NCBI GenBank assembly: GCA_014653985.1
Contig: JACWDT010000001.1
Location: 1 to 64,000, forward strand
From: Pelagibacterales bacterium SAG-MED22
GTDB taxonomy: Bacteria; Pseudomonadota; Alphaproteobacteria; Pelagibacterales; Pelagibacteraceae
Reading direction: 5' to 3'
Length of the DNA: 64,000 nt
The notes beneath the pieces were generated by a model that made no database searches, was not told the DNA's origin, and saw only the letters and a list, made by a program, of their open reading frames with translations. The translations under genes were made by a program, and so were the position numbers. Below, piece after piece: positions 35,166 through 44,722 of the stretch (its first letter is position 1; the number at the start of each line of letters is the position of its first letter).

Positions 35166-36707
35166 TTAAATGGTTGGAAATCTTATTTCTATCATAGCAC
35201 CAACAGTATCAACTCGATTAGATGCTACAATTTCTCCATCATGTAAATCAACTAGATTTTTAACGATATTTAATCCTAGTCCTGAATGTTCTCCAAACTT
35301 ATCAGGTCGATTACTATAAAATCTTTTAAATATTCTTGAGGTATCTTTTTCCTTAAACCCTTCTCCTTCGTCAAGTATTTTGACTGAAACTTTATTTTCT
35401 GAAGCATCAGAAACATTAATTAAAATGCTGGAACCTCTTTTGCTAAAGGATATAGAATTATCTAATAAATTTGCAATTATTTGCTCAATTCTGTTTTCTA
35501 TACCCTTAATAAAGTATTCTTTTTTTCCATCGTTTTCGTATCTTACATCAATATCTTTTTTAACTTTGTGGATATTGTTATAATCATCTACGACAGATTG
35601 GATAATTGGTTCTATATTTATCCTGTTCATTTTTTCTTTACTCAAAGCAACTTCATCCTTTAACATTTGAGAGTAATCTGTAATTAGCCTTTCAATACGC
35701 TGAACATCATGGCTAAGAATATTTATTAATTTTAGTCTTTGATCTTTATCATTTGTATCTTGTAAAATTTCTGATGCACCTTTTAAAGATGCTAAAGGAT
35801 TTCTAATTTCATGAACAAGATCAGTAGAAAAATTTTCTGCATGTGTTACTCTTTTTTGCAACTCATTTGTCATGTCTTCAAGAGAAGTTGAAAGAAGACC
35901 TAATTCATCGTTTCTATTTTTTAAATTTTCAATGTTTGACTTAGTCTGATTTTTTTCTTTTATAAGTTTAGTATAATGAACTAAATTTTGAATTGGTTTA
36001 ATAAAATATCTACTTAATACAAATGAAAAAATTAAAATTACGAATCCAACAGATATGGCAGTTCTAATTACAAAAGCTTTTCTCTCATCTGTTGCAGTTT
36101 TAATATCATTGGCAATCTCAGTTATTGCTAAATAACCTACATTTGATCCTTCTCTTTCAACATCTTTTATAGTTGTTAATTTAAATTGATTGTAATTTTC
36201 TTGAATGAAAGTGTATGGATTTCCAGATTTTTCAGATTTTGAGTAATCAGTCAAAATATCTTTCAAAGAGACCGGCTTTTCTTGGTCTATATTAATATTT
36301 TTTTCTTCAATATTTTGATCATTTTTATCTTCACTTAAACTTTCAAATTCAATCTCATCTATTCTTGTTGAGAATGATCTGGGATCGAGATCTAGTGTAT
36401 CTGTATCTCCGATGAGATTTAAGTTACTATCAAAAAAAATTACTCTATCTAAATTTTGAAATATAAATCTTGTTGAAAATAGAAATTTTCTTATATCATC
36501 AGCATCAAGTTTTACATTTAATCTTGAAAGATTATCGATAGTATTATTTATAATTTTTATATGATTTTCAGATTTTTTTTTTACTAAGTTTGTTTGAATA
36601 TTATTTAAGTAGACTATTGTAAATAATCCAATAATAGTAAAAATAACAAAGTTAATGAATAAGAATTTTTTTAATATTGAAAGAGTTTTTAAGTATTTAC
36701 TAAACAT
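35166..36707 (-). CDS. chvG: ChvG-type sensor histidine kinase
   Basis: 513 residues: N-terminal membrane helix (~15-32), an extracytoplasmic sensor region (~35-215) with an acidic linker, a second helix (~218-236), HAMP, then the kinase. The H box is DLVHEIRNPLASLKG near 292-306, the N box ANLLDNSISFSKRG near 404-417, the G boxes DEGEGFKEKD and GLGLNIVKNLV. ChvG/ExoS-like kinases sense envelope or acid stress and phosphorylate ChvI. Translation is coupled to chvI by a 1-base overlap. The usual neighbour pckA is not present here. Confidence 0.92.
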   Translation of the reverse strand: MFSKYLKTLSILKKFLFINFVIFTIIGLFTIVYLNNIQTNLVKKKSENHIKIINNTIDNLSRLNVKLDADDIRKFLFSTRFIFQNLDRVIFFDSNLNLIGDTDTLDLDPRSFSTRIDEIEFESLSEDKNDQNIEEKNINIDQEKPVSLKDILTDYSKSEKSGNPYTFIQENYNQFKLTTIKDVEREGSNVGYLAITEIANDIKTATDERKAFVIRTAISVGFVILIFSFVLSRYFIKPIQNLVHYTKLIKEKNQTKSNIENLKNRNDELGLLSTSLEDMTNELQKRVTHAENFSTDLVHEIRNPLASLKGASEILQDTNDKDQRLKLINILSHDVQRIERLITDYSQMLKDEVALSKEKMNRINIEPIIQSVVDDYNNIHKVKKDIDVRYENDGKKEYFIKGIENRIEQIIANLLDNSISFSKRGSSILINVSDASENKVSVKILDEGEGFKEKDTSRIFKRFYSNRPDKFGEHSGLGLNIVKNLVDLHDGEIVASNRVDTVGAMIEIRFPTI

Positions 36708-37414
36708 CAGCTAACATTCCATCTATATCCACTACCATACCTAGTTTCAATAGCTGAAAAATCAGGGTCTACTTTTTTAAATTTTTTACGAATTCTTTTA
36801 ACATGACTGTCAATTGTTCTATCTTCTATATCTGTATCTTCCCTGTAAGCGATATCCATTAATTGCGCTCTTTCTTTTATTATACCTGGTCTTTTTGCCA
36901 ATTCTTTAACAATTAAAAATTCTGTTGTTGTCAGCTTATCTGGTAATGGTTTCCCATTCCATTCACATTCAAGTTGAGAGGGATCTAATTTTAATCTTCC
37001 ATGAGAAATTAAACTTTTGTTTTCCTCCAAAATATTTTTTGAGTCTTTTTTTCTTAACTGAACTCTAATTCTTTCAATTAAAACTTTTATAGAAAAACCC
37101 CCAGATTTTTTTACAAAATCATCTGCACCCAGTTTTAGGCCTAGTAGCTCGTCAATTTCATCATCTTTAGATGTTAAAAAAATTACTGGTAAGGATGTTT
37201 TTTTTCTAAGTTTTTTTAATAATTCCTCTCCATCCATCTTTGGCATTTTAATATCAATAACTGCAAGGTCAGGTGGCATTCTTGTTAATCCAATTAGTGC
37301 ACTCTCTCCATCTATATAGGTTTGTACTTTGAACCCCTCTTTCTCTAAAGCAATACTTAAGCTTGTGAGTATGTTTCTATCATCATCGATTAAAGCTATA
37401 GTTTGTTTCTGCAT
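36707..37414 (-). CDS. chvI: ChvI-type response regulator (OmpR family)
   Basis: 235 residues: receiver domain (~5-120) with the acidic pair in IALIDDDRNI, phospho-acceptor Asp in LAVIDIKMPKMDG near residue 55 and a signalling Lys in DDFVKKSGG near 105 (the Pro after Lys is Ser). The C-terminal winged helix ends in the family-typical DSHVKRIRKKFKKVDPDF and ETRYGSGYRW. It binds promoters once phosphorylated by ChvG. The pair is directly downstream of polA. Confidence 0.93.
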   Translation of the reverse strand: MQKQTIALIDDDRNILTSLSIALEKEGFKVQTYIDGESALIGLTRMPPDLAVIDIKMPKMDGEELLKKLRKKTSLPVIFLTSKDDEIDELLGLKLGADDFVKKSGGFSIKVLIERIRVQLRKKDSKNILEENKSLISHGRLKLDPSQLECEWNGKPLPDKLTTTEFLIVKELAKRPGIIKERAQLMDIAYREDTDIEDRTIDSHVKRIRKKFKKVDPDFSAIETRYGSGYRWNVS

Positions 37415-37465
37415 ATATTCATCTTAAAAATACTAAATTGTCCTAATTTGGGCAATGGTATTGAA

Positions 37466-40240
37466 TTAATGAAGCATTCCCCAATTATCACCTACATTAA
37501 CGTCAACTGTTAAAGGTGTAGAAAACGAGTGAAAGTCACTTTGAGCTACACTTGTCATCTCATTTTTAATTATTTTGATCATCAACTTTTCATCTTTTTT
37601 TGGAACTTCAAAGATTAATTCATCGTGAATTTGAAGAAGCATTTTTGGTTTTGTAATTTTATCCTCAGACATTTTTTTATTTAATCTTATCATGGCTAGT
37701 CTCATTATCTCTGAGGCCGATCCTTGTATTGGAGCATTAATTGCGGCACGCTCTTGAAAATTTCTCACATTAAAATTTTTATCGTTTATCCCATTAAAGT
37801 GTGATCTTCTTCCAAAAATATTATTTACATAACCACTTTTTCTGCAAAATTTAATCGTGTTTTCCATATAGACTTTAATTTCTGGAAATTTTCCAAAATA
37901 TGAATTTAGAAATTCTTCAGCTTCGTAGTTGGATACATTAATTTGCTTTGCTAAACCATATTGGGAAATTCCATAAATTATTCCAAAATTTATAGCTTTA
38001 GCTTTCCTTCTATGGTCTTGATTTACTTTTTTAATATCAATATTAAATATTTGGCTAGCTGTTAATGAATGAATATCCTCTTCATTTTTAAATGCCTTTT
38101 TTAATTCTTTCACATCTGCTAAATCAGCAAGAATTCTCATTTCAATTTGATTGTAATCCGCAGAAATTAATAAATGATCTTTTTTAGCCTTAAATGCTTT
38201 TCTTATATCTTTGCCATCATCTGATTTGATTGGAATATTTTGTAGATTGGGGTCACTTGAAGCAAGTCTTCCAGTTGTGGTAGCAGCTAGTAAAAAAGAA
38301 GTATGCACTCTTTTTGTTGTTGGATTAACGTGTTCCGGTAATGCGTCTGAGTAAGTATTTTTTAATTTTGATAACTGTCTCCAGTCTAAGATTAATTTAG
38401 GAAATTTGTTACCTTTAAATGCTAAATCCTCTAAGACAGAAGCACTTGTTGCAAACCCGCCTTTTTTTGTTTTTTTTAAACCTGCTATCTTAAGATCATT
38501 GTAAATGATTTCACCTAGTTGTTTGGGTGACCCAATGTTGAACTCTTTTTTTGAAATTTTAAATATCTCTTTTTCTAAAGTTAGAATTTTTTTTTCAAAT
38601 TTTTTAGAAAGAGACGTTAAAAACTTACTATCAATCTCTACACCTTCAATCTCCATAAATGCAAGAATTTTAATTAGTGGTTTTTCAAAAATTTCGTAAA
38701 TATTAATCAGTTTTTCAGATTTTAGATTTTTAAGGAATTTCTTATAAAGTCTAAAAGTTATGTCGGCATCTTCTGCTGCATAATCTTTTGCTTTTTCAAC
38801 TTCTACTTCACTGAAATTGATCTCTTTTTTTCCAGTTCCCACCATTTCTTTAAAAGAAATCGTTTTATGTCCAAGATGTAATTCTGATAATATATCCATA
38901 TTATGTCTATTTTTTCCTGCATCCAAAACATAAGACATCAACATTGTATCTTCCATGGCGGACAATGTTATGCCGTGTTTAAAAAAAACTATAAAATCAA
39001 ATTTTATATTTTGACCAATTTTTTTAACACTTGGGTCCTCTAATAATTTTTTTAATTTTTTAATAACAATATCTTTTTTAATACATTTTGATGACTTGTG
39101 ACCAATTGGAATATAGCAGGCCTTACCTATTTTTGGTGAAAGTGAGATTCCTACAAGCTCTGCTTGATGAGGATCTAGAGAGTTTGTTTCAGTATCAACG
39201 GCAACCTCTCCTAATTCTTCAGCCTCCTTGACCCACTCATCGATTTCATCTGGATTTGAGATTAAATGATAATTTTTATTATTAATTGGACTTTGCTTTT
39301 CTATACTTTTAATTTCTGGAGAAGAGCTTGATAAAACTGACTCACCATATGCTGAGATAGCAGAACTTAATAATCGGTTAAATTCCATCTCTCTTAAAAA
39401 GTTATATAATTTATCTTTATCGATACTTTTTAATTCAAACTCACTTAGCTCTCTTTTTATCGGCGATTTATGGTCTAAGGTTACAAGTTTTTTACTAATT
39501 AATGCTTTATCCTTATTTTCTAAGAGAGTTTCTCTTCTTTTGTTTTGTTTGATTTCATGAGCAGATTTCAATAATTTTTCCAAGGTGCCATATTTATTAA
39601 TCAGCTCAGCAGCAGTTTTTACGCCAATTCCGGGCACACCTGGAACATTATCACTACTATCTCCCGCTAAAGACTGAACATCTATTACTTTTGAAGCATC
39701 AACACCAAATTTTTTAAAAACGTCTTCTTCAGTTATAAATTTATTTTTCATTGGATCAAAAATACGAACGTTTTTTTGATATAATTGCATTAAATCTTTA
39801 TCTGATGAAACAATTGTAACCCTAGCACCTTTTTTAAGTATTTGATCTACATAAGTTGCAATCAAATCATCTGCTTCATAATTAGGTAAATCTACAGAGG
39901 GTAAATTGAAAGCCAAAACAGACTTCCTAATGTATTCAAATTGAGGCGCTAAATCATCAGGTGCCTCAGATCTGTTCGCTTTATAGTCACTGTAAATATC
40001 ATTTCTGAATGTTTTCCTAGCTGAGTCAAAAATTACTGCAAAATGAGTTGGTTTTTGCAAATTCTGATCTGATTTTGAGTCCTCTAAAAGTTTAAAAAGC
40101 ATACTACAAAAACCACTAACAGCTCCTGTTGGCAGCCCATCACTTTTTCTACTTAATGGTGGTAATGCATAATAAGCTCTAAAGATATATCCTGAACCAT
40201 CGATCAGATAAAAGTGATCAGTTTTTTGAATTTTACTCAT
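37466..40240 (-). CDS. polA: DNA polymerase I
   Basis: 924 residues with all three domains intact. The 5' nuclease domain starts FYLIDGSGYIFRAYYALPPL and carries YEADDLIATY. The 3'-5' proofreading domain has AVDTETNSLDPHQAELVGI near 345, NIKFDF and YAAEDADITF. The polymerase has motif A SADYNQIEMRILADL, motif B RRKAKAINFGIIYGIS (Phe at the sugar-selectivity site) and motif C QIHDELIFEVP. It does Okazaki-fragment maturation and repair. It diverges from bioY across a region with repeated TAGATTA elements. Confidence 0.98.
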   Translation of the reverse strand: MSKIQKTDHFYLIDGSGYIFRAYYALPPLSRKSDGLPTGAVSGFCSMLFKLLEDSKSDQNLQKPTHFAVIFDSARKTFRNDIYSDYKANRSEAPDDLAPQFEYIRKSVLAFNLPSVDLPNYEADDLIATYVDQILKKGARVTIVSSDKDLMQLYQKNVRIFDPMKNKFITEEDVFKKFGVDASKVIDVQSLAGDSSDNVPGVPGIGVKTAAELINKYGTLEKLLKSAHEIKQNKRRETLLENKDKALISKKLVTLDHKSPIKRELSEFELKSIDKDKLYNFLREMEFNRLLSSAISAYGESVLSSSSPEIKSIEKQSPINNKNYHLISNPDEIDEWVKEAEELGEVAVDTETNSLDPHQAELVGISLSPKIGKACYIPIGHKSSKCIKKDIVIKKLKKLLEDPSVKKIGQNIKFDFIVFFKHGITLSAMEDTMLMSYVLDAGKNRHNMDILSELHLGHKTISFKEMVGTGKKEINFSEVEVEKAKDYAAEDADITFRLYKKFLKNLKSEKLINIYEIFEKPLIKILAFMEIEGVEIDSKFLTSLSKKFEKKILTLEKEIFKISKKEFNIGSPKQLGEIIYNDLKIAGLKKTKKGGFATSASVLEDLAFKGNKFPKLILDWRQLSKLKNTYSDALPEHVNPTTKRVHTSFLLAATTTGRLASSDPNLQNIPIKSDDGKDIRKAFKAKKDHLLISADYNQIEMRILADLADVKELKKAFKNEEDIHSLTASQIFNIDIKKVNQDHRRKAKAINFGIIYGISQYGLAKQINVSNYEAEEFLNSYFGKFPEIKVYMENTIKFCRKSGYVNNIFGRRSHFNGINDKNFNVRNFQERAAINAPIQGSASEIMRLAMIRLNKKMSEDKITKPKMLLQIHDELIFEVPKKDEKLMIKIIKNEMTSVAQSDFHSFSTPLTVDVNVGDNWGMLH

Positions 40241-40285
40241 TAGATTATGTAATTGTTTATACTCAATATAGTCTAAACTTTAATT

Positions 40286-40307
40286 TAATCTACTAATCAC
40301 TAGATTA
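40286..40307. promoter_or_regulatory. Operator-like inverted repeat between polA and bioY
   Basis: TAATCTA (40286-40292) and TAGATTA (40301-40307) form a perfect 7-base inverted repeat spaced by 8 bases. A third copy, TAGATTATGT, lies at 40241 beside the polA start and matches TAGATTATAT at 40301 in 8 of its first 8 bases. Two half-sites on one face and a distal direct copy suggest a dimeric regulator for bioY. It does not match the BioR consensus recalled for alphaproteobacteria. Confidence 0.35.
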
Positions 40308-40336
40308 TATTAACATTTAAGAGTATTATTCATTTC

Positions 40337-40888
40337 ATGGAATTAACAAAAAGTCTTACACAACCTAAAGTAATTAAATCTTTGTTAGCTATATTGCTTG
40401 GCTCAATAGCTTTAACTATTTCTGCAAAAATAAAAATTCCTTTCTACCCAGTTCCTATGACTATGCAAACTTTTGTCGTCTTATTTTTAGGAATTAGCTT
40501 AGGTTATAAAGTTGGATTGGCTACTATTGGATTATATTTATTAGAGGGAATTGTAGGATTACCAGTATTTTCTAATTCTCCAGAAAAAGGTCTTGGACTT
40601 TTATATTTTACTGGTCCAACTATGGGGTATTTAATTGGATTTTTAATTGCTTGCTATTTAGCCTCTATGATTAAGTTTGAGGACAGTTATTTTGTTATAT
40701 TGGGTAAACTGGTACTTGCAACCTCAACTATATATATTTTGGGATTATTGTGGTTAGGAACATTAATTGGATGGGACAAACCTATATTTGCATTAGGAGC
40801 TAAACCTTTTTTGTTAGCTGAAATATTCAAAATTAGCATTTTAGCCTTATTAGCTAAACAGATTGTAAAAATTCGAAAATTTATCTAG
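40337..40888 (+). CDS. bioY: Biotin transporter substrate-binding subunit BioY
   Basis: 183 residues with six hydrophobic helices. The BioY signature KIPFYPVPMTMQTFVVLFLG lies at residues ~36-55, followed by GLATIGLYLLEGIVGLPVF and FTGPTMGYLIGFL. BioY binds biotin in the inner membrane, alone or with the shared ECF energy module; no bioMN-type genes are in the window. It converges with the regA gene, overlapping its stop by 8 bases. Confidence 0.95.
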   Translation: MELTKSLTQPKVIKSLLAILLGSIALTISAKIKIPFYPVPMTMQTFVVLFLGISLGYKVGLATIGLYLLEGIVGLPVFSNSPEKGLGLLYFTGPTMGYLIGFLIACYLASMIKFEDSYFVILGKLVLATSTIYILGLLWLGTLIGWDKPIFALGAKPFLLAEIFKISILALLAKQIVKIRKFI

Positions 40889-41444
40889 GGGATCTTTTAG
40901 AAAGAATTCTTTGCAGGGTTCTTCTATGCATTTTAAGTCTTCGTGCAGTTTCAGATACATTTCTATTGCAAAGTTCAAACACTCTGTGAATATGTTCCCA
41001 TTTTACTCTATCAGCAGACATAGGATTTTCTGGAGGAGCTGCTTTTTTTGACGGATCTGCCAGTAAAGCTTTTTCTACATCCTCGGCATCAGCTGGCTTT
41101 GCAAGATAATCAATTGCACCTTCTTTAATAGCAGCTACTGCCGTTGGAATGTTTCCATATCCAGTTAGCATTATAATTCTGCTATCATTATTTGAGGTTT
41201 GAATTTCTTTTACCACTTCAAGACCATTTCCATCACCAAGCCTCAAATCTACTACAGCAAATCCAGGTTTTTTTGATTTTACAGCCTCTACTCCCTTTTG
41301 CACACTCTCTGCTTGAAAAACTTCAAAACCCTTTTTTTCCATTGCTCTTGCCAACCTTTCTCTAAAGGGATTGTCATCATCACATATTAATAGTGATTTA
41401 TTCTCAAAATCACTCAGGTTTTGAAGAGTAGTTTGTTCTTTCAT
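40881..41444 (-). CDS. regA: RegA/PrrA/ActR-type redox response regulator
   Basis: 187 residues. The receiver domain (~15-130) has LLICDDDNPFRERLAR and the acceptor Asp in FAVVDLRLGDGNGLEV near residue 70. After a proline-rich linker (KKAAPPENP) comes the Fis-type helix-turn-helix NVSETARRLKMHRRTLQRIL, the near-invariant DNA-binding end of RegA regulators. RegA answers the membrane redox kinase RegB and controls respiration and carbon or nitrogen genes. No regB lies in the window. Confidence 0.93.
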   Translation of the reverse strand: MKEQTTLQNLSDFENKSLLICDDDNPFRERLARAMEKKGFEVFQAESVQKGVEAVKSKKPGFAVVDLRLGDGNGLEVVKEIQTSNNDSRIIMLTGYGNIPTAVAAIKEGAIDYLAKPADAEDVEKALLADPSKKAAPPENPMSADRVKWEHIHRVFELCNRNVSETARRLKMHRRTLQRILSKRSPR

Positions 41445-41516
41445 AAACTACATATGGTAACTGAATTAAATTTTACAATATATGATTATTTGTCAATACT
41501 GTCATGAATTATTTGC

Positions 41517-41544
41517 TTTACATTGGTGATCATTACTTTATACG
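41517..41544 (+). promoter_or_regulatory. Candidate sigma-70 promoter of the polyamine operon
   Basis: TTTACA (41517-41522) is followed after 16 bases by TATACG (41539-41544), 66 bases before the first ATG. The downstream leader is a long A/T tract (AAAAAAAGCTTTTTTT at about 41566). The -10 box is weak. Confidence 0.35.
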
Positions 41545-41609
41545 CGACAAAATATTAAAGTTTTTAAAAAAAGCTTTTTTTTATTAAATTTTTTTTGGAG
41601 GCATTTAAA

Positions 41610-42794
41610 ATGCAAAAATTTAAATCAGTTGTGGAACTTATAAATCAACTGAAACCTGAAAAACCAATATACTGTATCAGGAAGAACTCGATAGAATCAG
41701 CTGTAAAATATTTTTTGAGGAAATTTCCTGGGGATATTTTATATGCAGTAAAAACAAATCCTCATCCAGAAGTAATTAAAACTATAATAAGTTCAGGGAT
41801 TGAGCAATTCGACGTTGCATCAATCGAGGAAATTAAAAGTATAAGAAATTTTAGTCGGAATGCAAAATGTTCATATATGCATACTGTAAAGAGCAGAGAA
41901 AGTATAAAAGAAGCATACTTTAACTATGGTGTAAAAACTTTTTCATTAGACACTAAAGATGAACTAATTAAAATTATAGAAAGTACAAATAGCGCAAAAG
42001 ATTTAGAATTATTTGTAAGAGTAGCGGTTTCAAATGAACACGCTGAAATAGATTTATCTAAAAAGTTTGGAGCATTAACATCTGAAGCTGTTGGACTAAC
42101 AAGATTAGCAAAACAACATGCAAAAAAAATTGGTTTAAGTTTTCATGTTGGTTCCCAATGTATGCATCCAATTTCTTATGCGAAAGGTATAAGTGAGATT
42201 GGAAATATAATAAAAAAAACAAAAATTATTCCTGACTACATTAATGTGGGAGGTGGATTTCCAACCATCTATCCTGATTTAATTCCTCAATCCCTAGACA
42301 GTTATTTTAATGAAATTAAAAAAAGTTTAGATAATTTAAAACTTGATAAGTTACCAAAAATAATTTGTGAACCTGGTAGAGCTTTAGTTGCAGAAAGTGG
42401 ATCAACAATTGTAAAAGTTAATTTAAGAAAAAAACAAAAACTTTATATTAATGATGGGACCTATGGTACCCTTTTTGATGCTGGAACTCCTAATATTGTT
42501 TATCCTTCAAAAATGATTAAAGAAAATTCAAATAAAATTATTTCTAAAAAGCTTACAGCTTTTGATTTCTTTGGACCAACATGTGATAGCATGGATTACA
42601 TGAAGGGTCCTTTCTTGCTTCCAAATAATATTAAAGAGAATGATTATATAGAACTTGGTCAACTTGGAGCTTACGGGTTAACTTTTAGGACACAGTTTAA
42701 TGGATATTATTCAAATGAAATTTATGAAGTTGAAGATAAACCTTTAATGACGATGTACGATAAAGAAAGCAACAAAACTAACATGGTTGCTTAA
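41610..42794 (+). CDS. Ornithine decarboxylase-fold (group IV) PLP decarboxylase, likely arginine or ornithine
   Basis: 394 residues of the alanine-racemase-fold decarboxylase family. YAVKTNPHPEVIK near 46 holds the PLP lysine, FHVGSQC near 177 and NVGGGFP near 208 are PLP contacts, EPGRALVAESG near 251 binds phosphate, and FFGPTCDSMDYM near 316 is the ODC-type active-site Cys/Asp motif. Sequence alone says ODC-like, but the operon partners aguA/aguB use agmatine, so arginine may be the substrate. TTTTTTGGAGG at 41591-41601 sets the ATG; a TTG start at 41595 lies inside that site and is rejected. Confidence 0.85.
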   Translation: MQKFKSVVELINQLKPEKPIYCIRKNSIESAVKYFLRKFPGDILYAVKTNPHPEVIKTIISSGIEQFDVASIEEIKSIRNFSRNAKCSYMHTVKSRESIKEAYFNYGVKTFSLDTKDELIKIIESTNSAKDLELFVRVAVSNEHAEIDLSKKFGALTSEAVGLTRLAKQHAKKIGLSFHVGSQCMHPISYAKGISEIGNIIKKTKIIPDYINVGGGFPTIYPDLIPQSLDSYFNEIKKSLDNLKLDKLPKIICEPGRALVAESGSTIVKVNLRKKQKLYINDGTYGTLFDAGTPNIVYPSKMIKENSNKIISKKLTAFDFFGPTCDSMDYMKGPFLLPNNIKENDYIELGQLGAYGLTFRTQFNGYYSNEIYEVEDKPLMTMYDKESNKTNMVA

Positions 42795-43837
42795 TGTCAG
42801 ACCAAAAAAACTTGGGTCACAATAGTAAAAAAGATTTCTTAAAAAATCCAGTTGAACACATTGATATCACCTCTTTTGATGCAAGGAAAATAATCTCTTC
42901 AATGGATAAAATGTCATTTGTATCTAGAGAGACAGCAAATGCAGCAAATATTTTTAATGAAATGTTGAAAGATAAAGATTGTACAATTTTTCTTACTCTA
43001 GCTGGATCAACATCAGCTGCAGGATGTATGAGTATTTATAAGGATTTGGTTAAATATAATATGGTCGATGCCATTGTTGCAACTGGAGCTTCAATTGTAG
43101 ATATGGATTTTTTTGAAGCACTAGGGTTTAAACATTACCAGGGCTCACAGTTTCAAGACGATACTGAGTTAAGAAATAACTATATTGATAGGATTTACGA
43201 CACTTACATTGATGAGGAAGAGCTTCAAATGTGTGACAAAATTATATGTGAAATAGCAAATACTTTAGAACCAAAGAGTTACACATCCAGAGAATTTATC
43301 CATGAAATGGGAAAATATCTGAAAAAGAACTCAAAAAAGAAAGCTTCGTTAATTGAAACAGCATTTGATAATGATGTTCCAATTTTCTGCCCTGCTTTTA
43401 CAGATTCAAGTGCAGGATTTGGTTTGGTGATGCACCAAGAAAAAAATCCGAAGAAACATATGACAATCGACTCTGTTAGAGAATTTAGAGAACTTACAGA
43501 AATAAAGATTAAATCCAAAGGCTCAGGGTTATTCATGATCGGTGGTGGGGTACCAAAAAACTTTATTCAAGATACAGTTATATGTGCAGAACTTTTAGGA
43601 AAAGATGTTGATATGCACAAGTATGCTGTTCAAATTACGGTTGCAGATAGTAGAGATGGAGCATGTAGTAGCTCTACTCTAAAAGAGGCAAGTTCGTGGG
43701 GTAAAGTTGATATCACGAAAGAACAAATGGTTTTTGCAGAAGCTACAAGCGTTTTACCTCTAATAGCTAGTGATGCTTATCATAGAGGGGAATGGAAGAG
43801 TAGAGATCGGAAAAATTTTTCAAATATTTTTAAATAA
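42794..43837 (+). CDS. Deoxyhypusine synthase-like polyamine enzyme
   Basis: 347 residues of the NAD-dependent deoxyhypusine/homospermidine synthase fold. The catalytic Lys lies in EASSWGKV near residue 318 (SWGK in eukaryotic DHS), preceded by the ITVADSRDGACSSST segment; FLTLAGSTSAAGCMSIYKD near 75 and VATGASIVDMDF near 97 are NAD and butylamine-site regions. Bacteria lack eIF5A, so members act on small polyamines such as putrescine or agmatine. It overlaps the decarboxylase by 1 base, firmly within the polyamine operon. Confidence 0.88.
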   Translation: MSDQKNLGHNSKKDFLKNPVEHIDITSFDARKIISSMDKMSFVSRETANAANIFNEMLKDKDCTIFLTLAGSTSAAGCMSIYKDLVKYNMVDAIVATGASIVDMDFFEALGFKHYQGSQFQDDTELRNNYIDRIYDTYIDEEELQMCDKIICEIANTLEPKSYTSREFIHEMGKYLKKNSKKKASLIETAFDNDVPIFCPAFTDSSAGFGLVMHQEKNPKKHMTIDSVREFRELTEIKIKSKGSGLFMIGGGVPKNFIQDTVICAELLGKDVDMHKYAVQITVADSRDGACSSSTLKEASSWGKVDITKEQMVFAEATSVLPLIASDAYHRGEWKSRDRKNFSNIFK

Positions 43838-43840
43838 TTC

Positions 43841-44722
43841 ATGGTAAAAAAAACTACAATTGGTTTAATTCAAACTAAAGTTTTTGATAATCAAAATAAA
43901 AATATAGAAAATTCTGTAATTAAGATTAAAGAAGCAGCAAAGAAAAAAGCAAAAATAATATGTCTTCCTGAACTATTTTTATCTCCATATTTTTGTCAAA
44001 GTGAAAATCATGCTAAGTTTAAGTTAGCAGAAAAAATTCCAGGTAGATTATCAGATATATATTGTAAATTAGCCAAAGAACTTTCTGTTGTTTTAATGAT
44101 TTCTTTATTTGAAAAAAAGACTACTGGTTTTTATCATAACACAAGCATTGTAATTGATGACAAGGGTAAGATAATATCAAAGTATAGAAAAATGCATATT
44201 CCAGATGATCCAGGTTATTATGAAAAATTCTACTTCACTCCAGGAGATTTAGGTTTTAAATCTACAAAAACAAAATACGGAAAAGTTGGTTCTTTGATTT
44301 GCTGGGATCAATGGTTTCCAGAAGCTGCGAGACTGACAACGCTAAAAGGAGCAGAAATTTTATTTTATCCAACAGCGATTGGTTGGCACCCTAAAGAGAA
44401 AAAACAGTTTGGAAAATCCCAATTAGATGCATGGATAACTATCCAAAGATCTCACGCCATAGCAAATGGGGTATTTGTTGCTGCTATAAATAGAATTGGT
44501 TTAGAGAAAACTGGAAAAAGAAAAATACACTTTTGGGGTAACTCAATGATTATCGATCCCAGTGGAAATATTATTGCGAAGTCAAAATCAGATAAAGAGG
44601 AAATCTTAATTACTAGCATTGATCTAAATAAAATTGAAACAGCTAGAAATCATTGGCCATTTTTAAGAGATAGAAGAATAGATTATTACAAAGGACTTCT
44701 AAAAAATCCTAAAGATGAATAA
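43841..44722 (+). CDS. aguB: N-carbamoylputrescine amidase
   Basis: 293 residues of the nitrilase superfamily with the full Glu-Lys-Cys triad: LPELFLSPYFCQ near residue 43, YRKMHIPDDPGYYEKFY near 118 and GSLICWDQWFPEAARL near 150. The long HIPDDPGYYEKFYFTPGD loop is characteristic of AguB. It hydrolyses N-carbamoylputrescine to putrescine, CO2 and ammonia. It overlaps aguA by 8 bases. Confidence 0.94.
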   Translation: MVKKTTIGLIQTKVFDNQNKNIENSVIKIKEAAKKKAKIICLPELFLSPYFCQSENHAKFKLAEKIPGRLSDIYCKLAKELSVVLMISLFEKKTTGFYHNTSIVIDDKGKIISKYRKMHIPDDPGYYEKFYFTPGDLGFKSTKTKYGKVGSLICWDQWFPEAARLTTLKGAEILFYPTAIGWHPKEKKQFGKSQLDAWITIQRSHAIANGVFVAAINRIGLEKTGKRKIHFWGNSMIIDPSGNIIAKSKSDKEEILITSIDLNKIETARNHWPFLRDRRIDYYKGLLKNPKDE

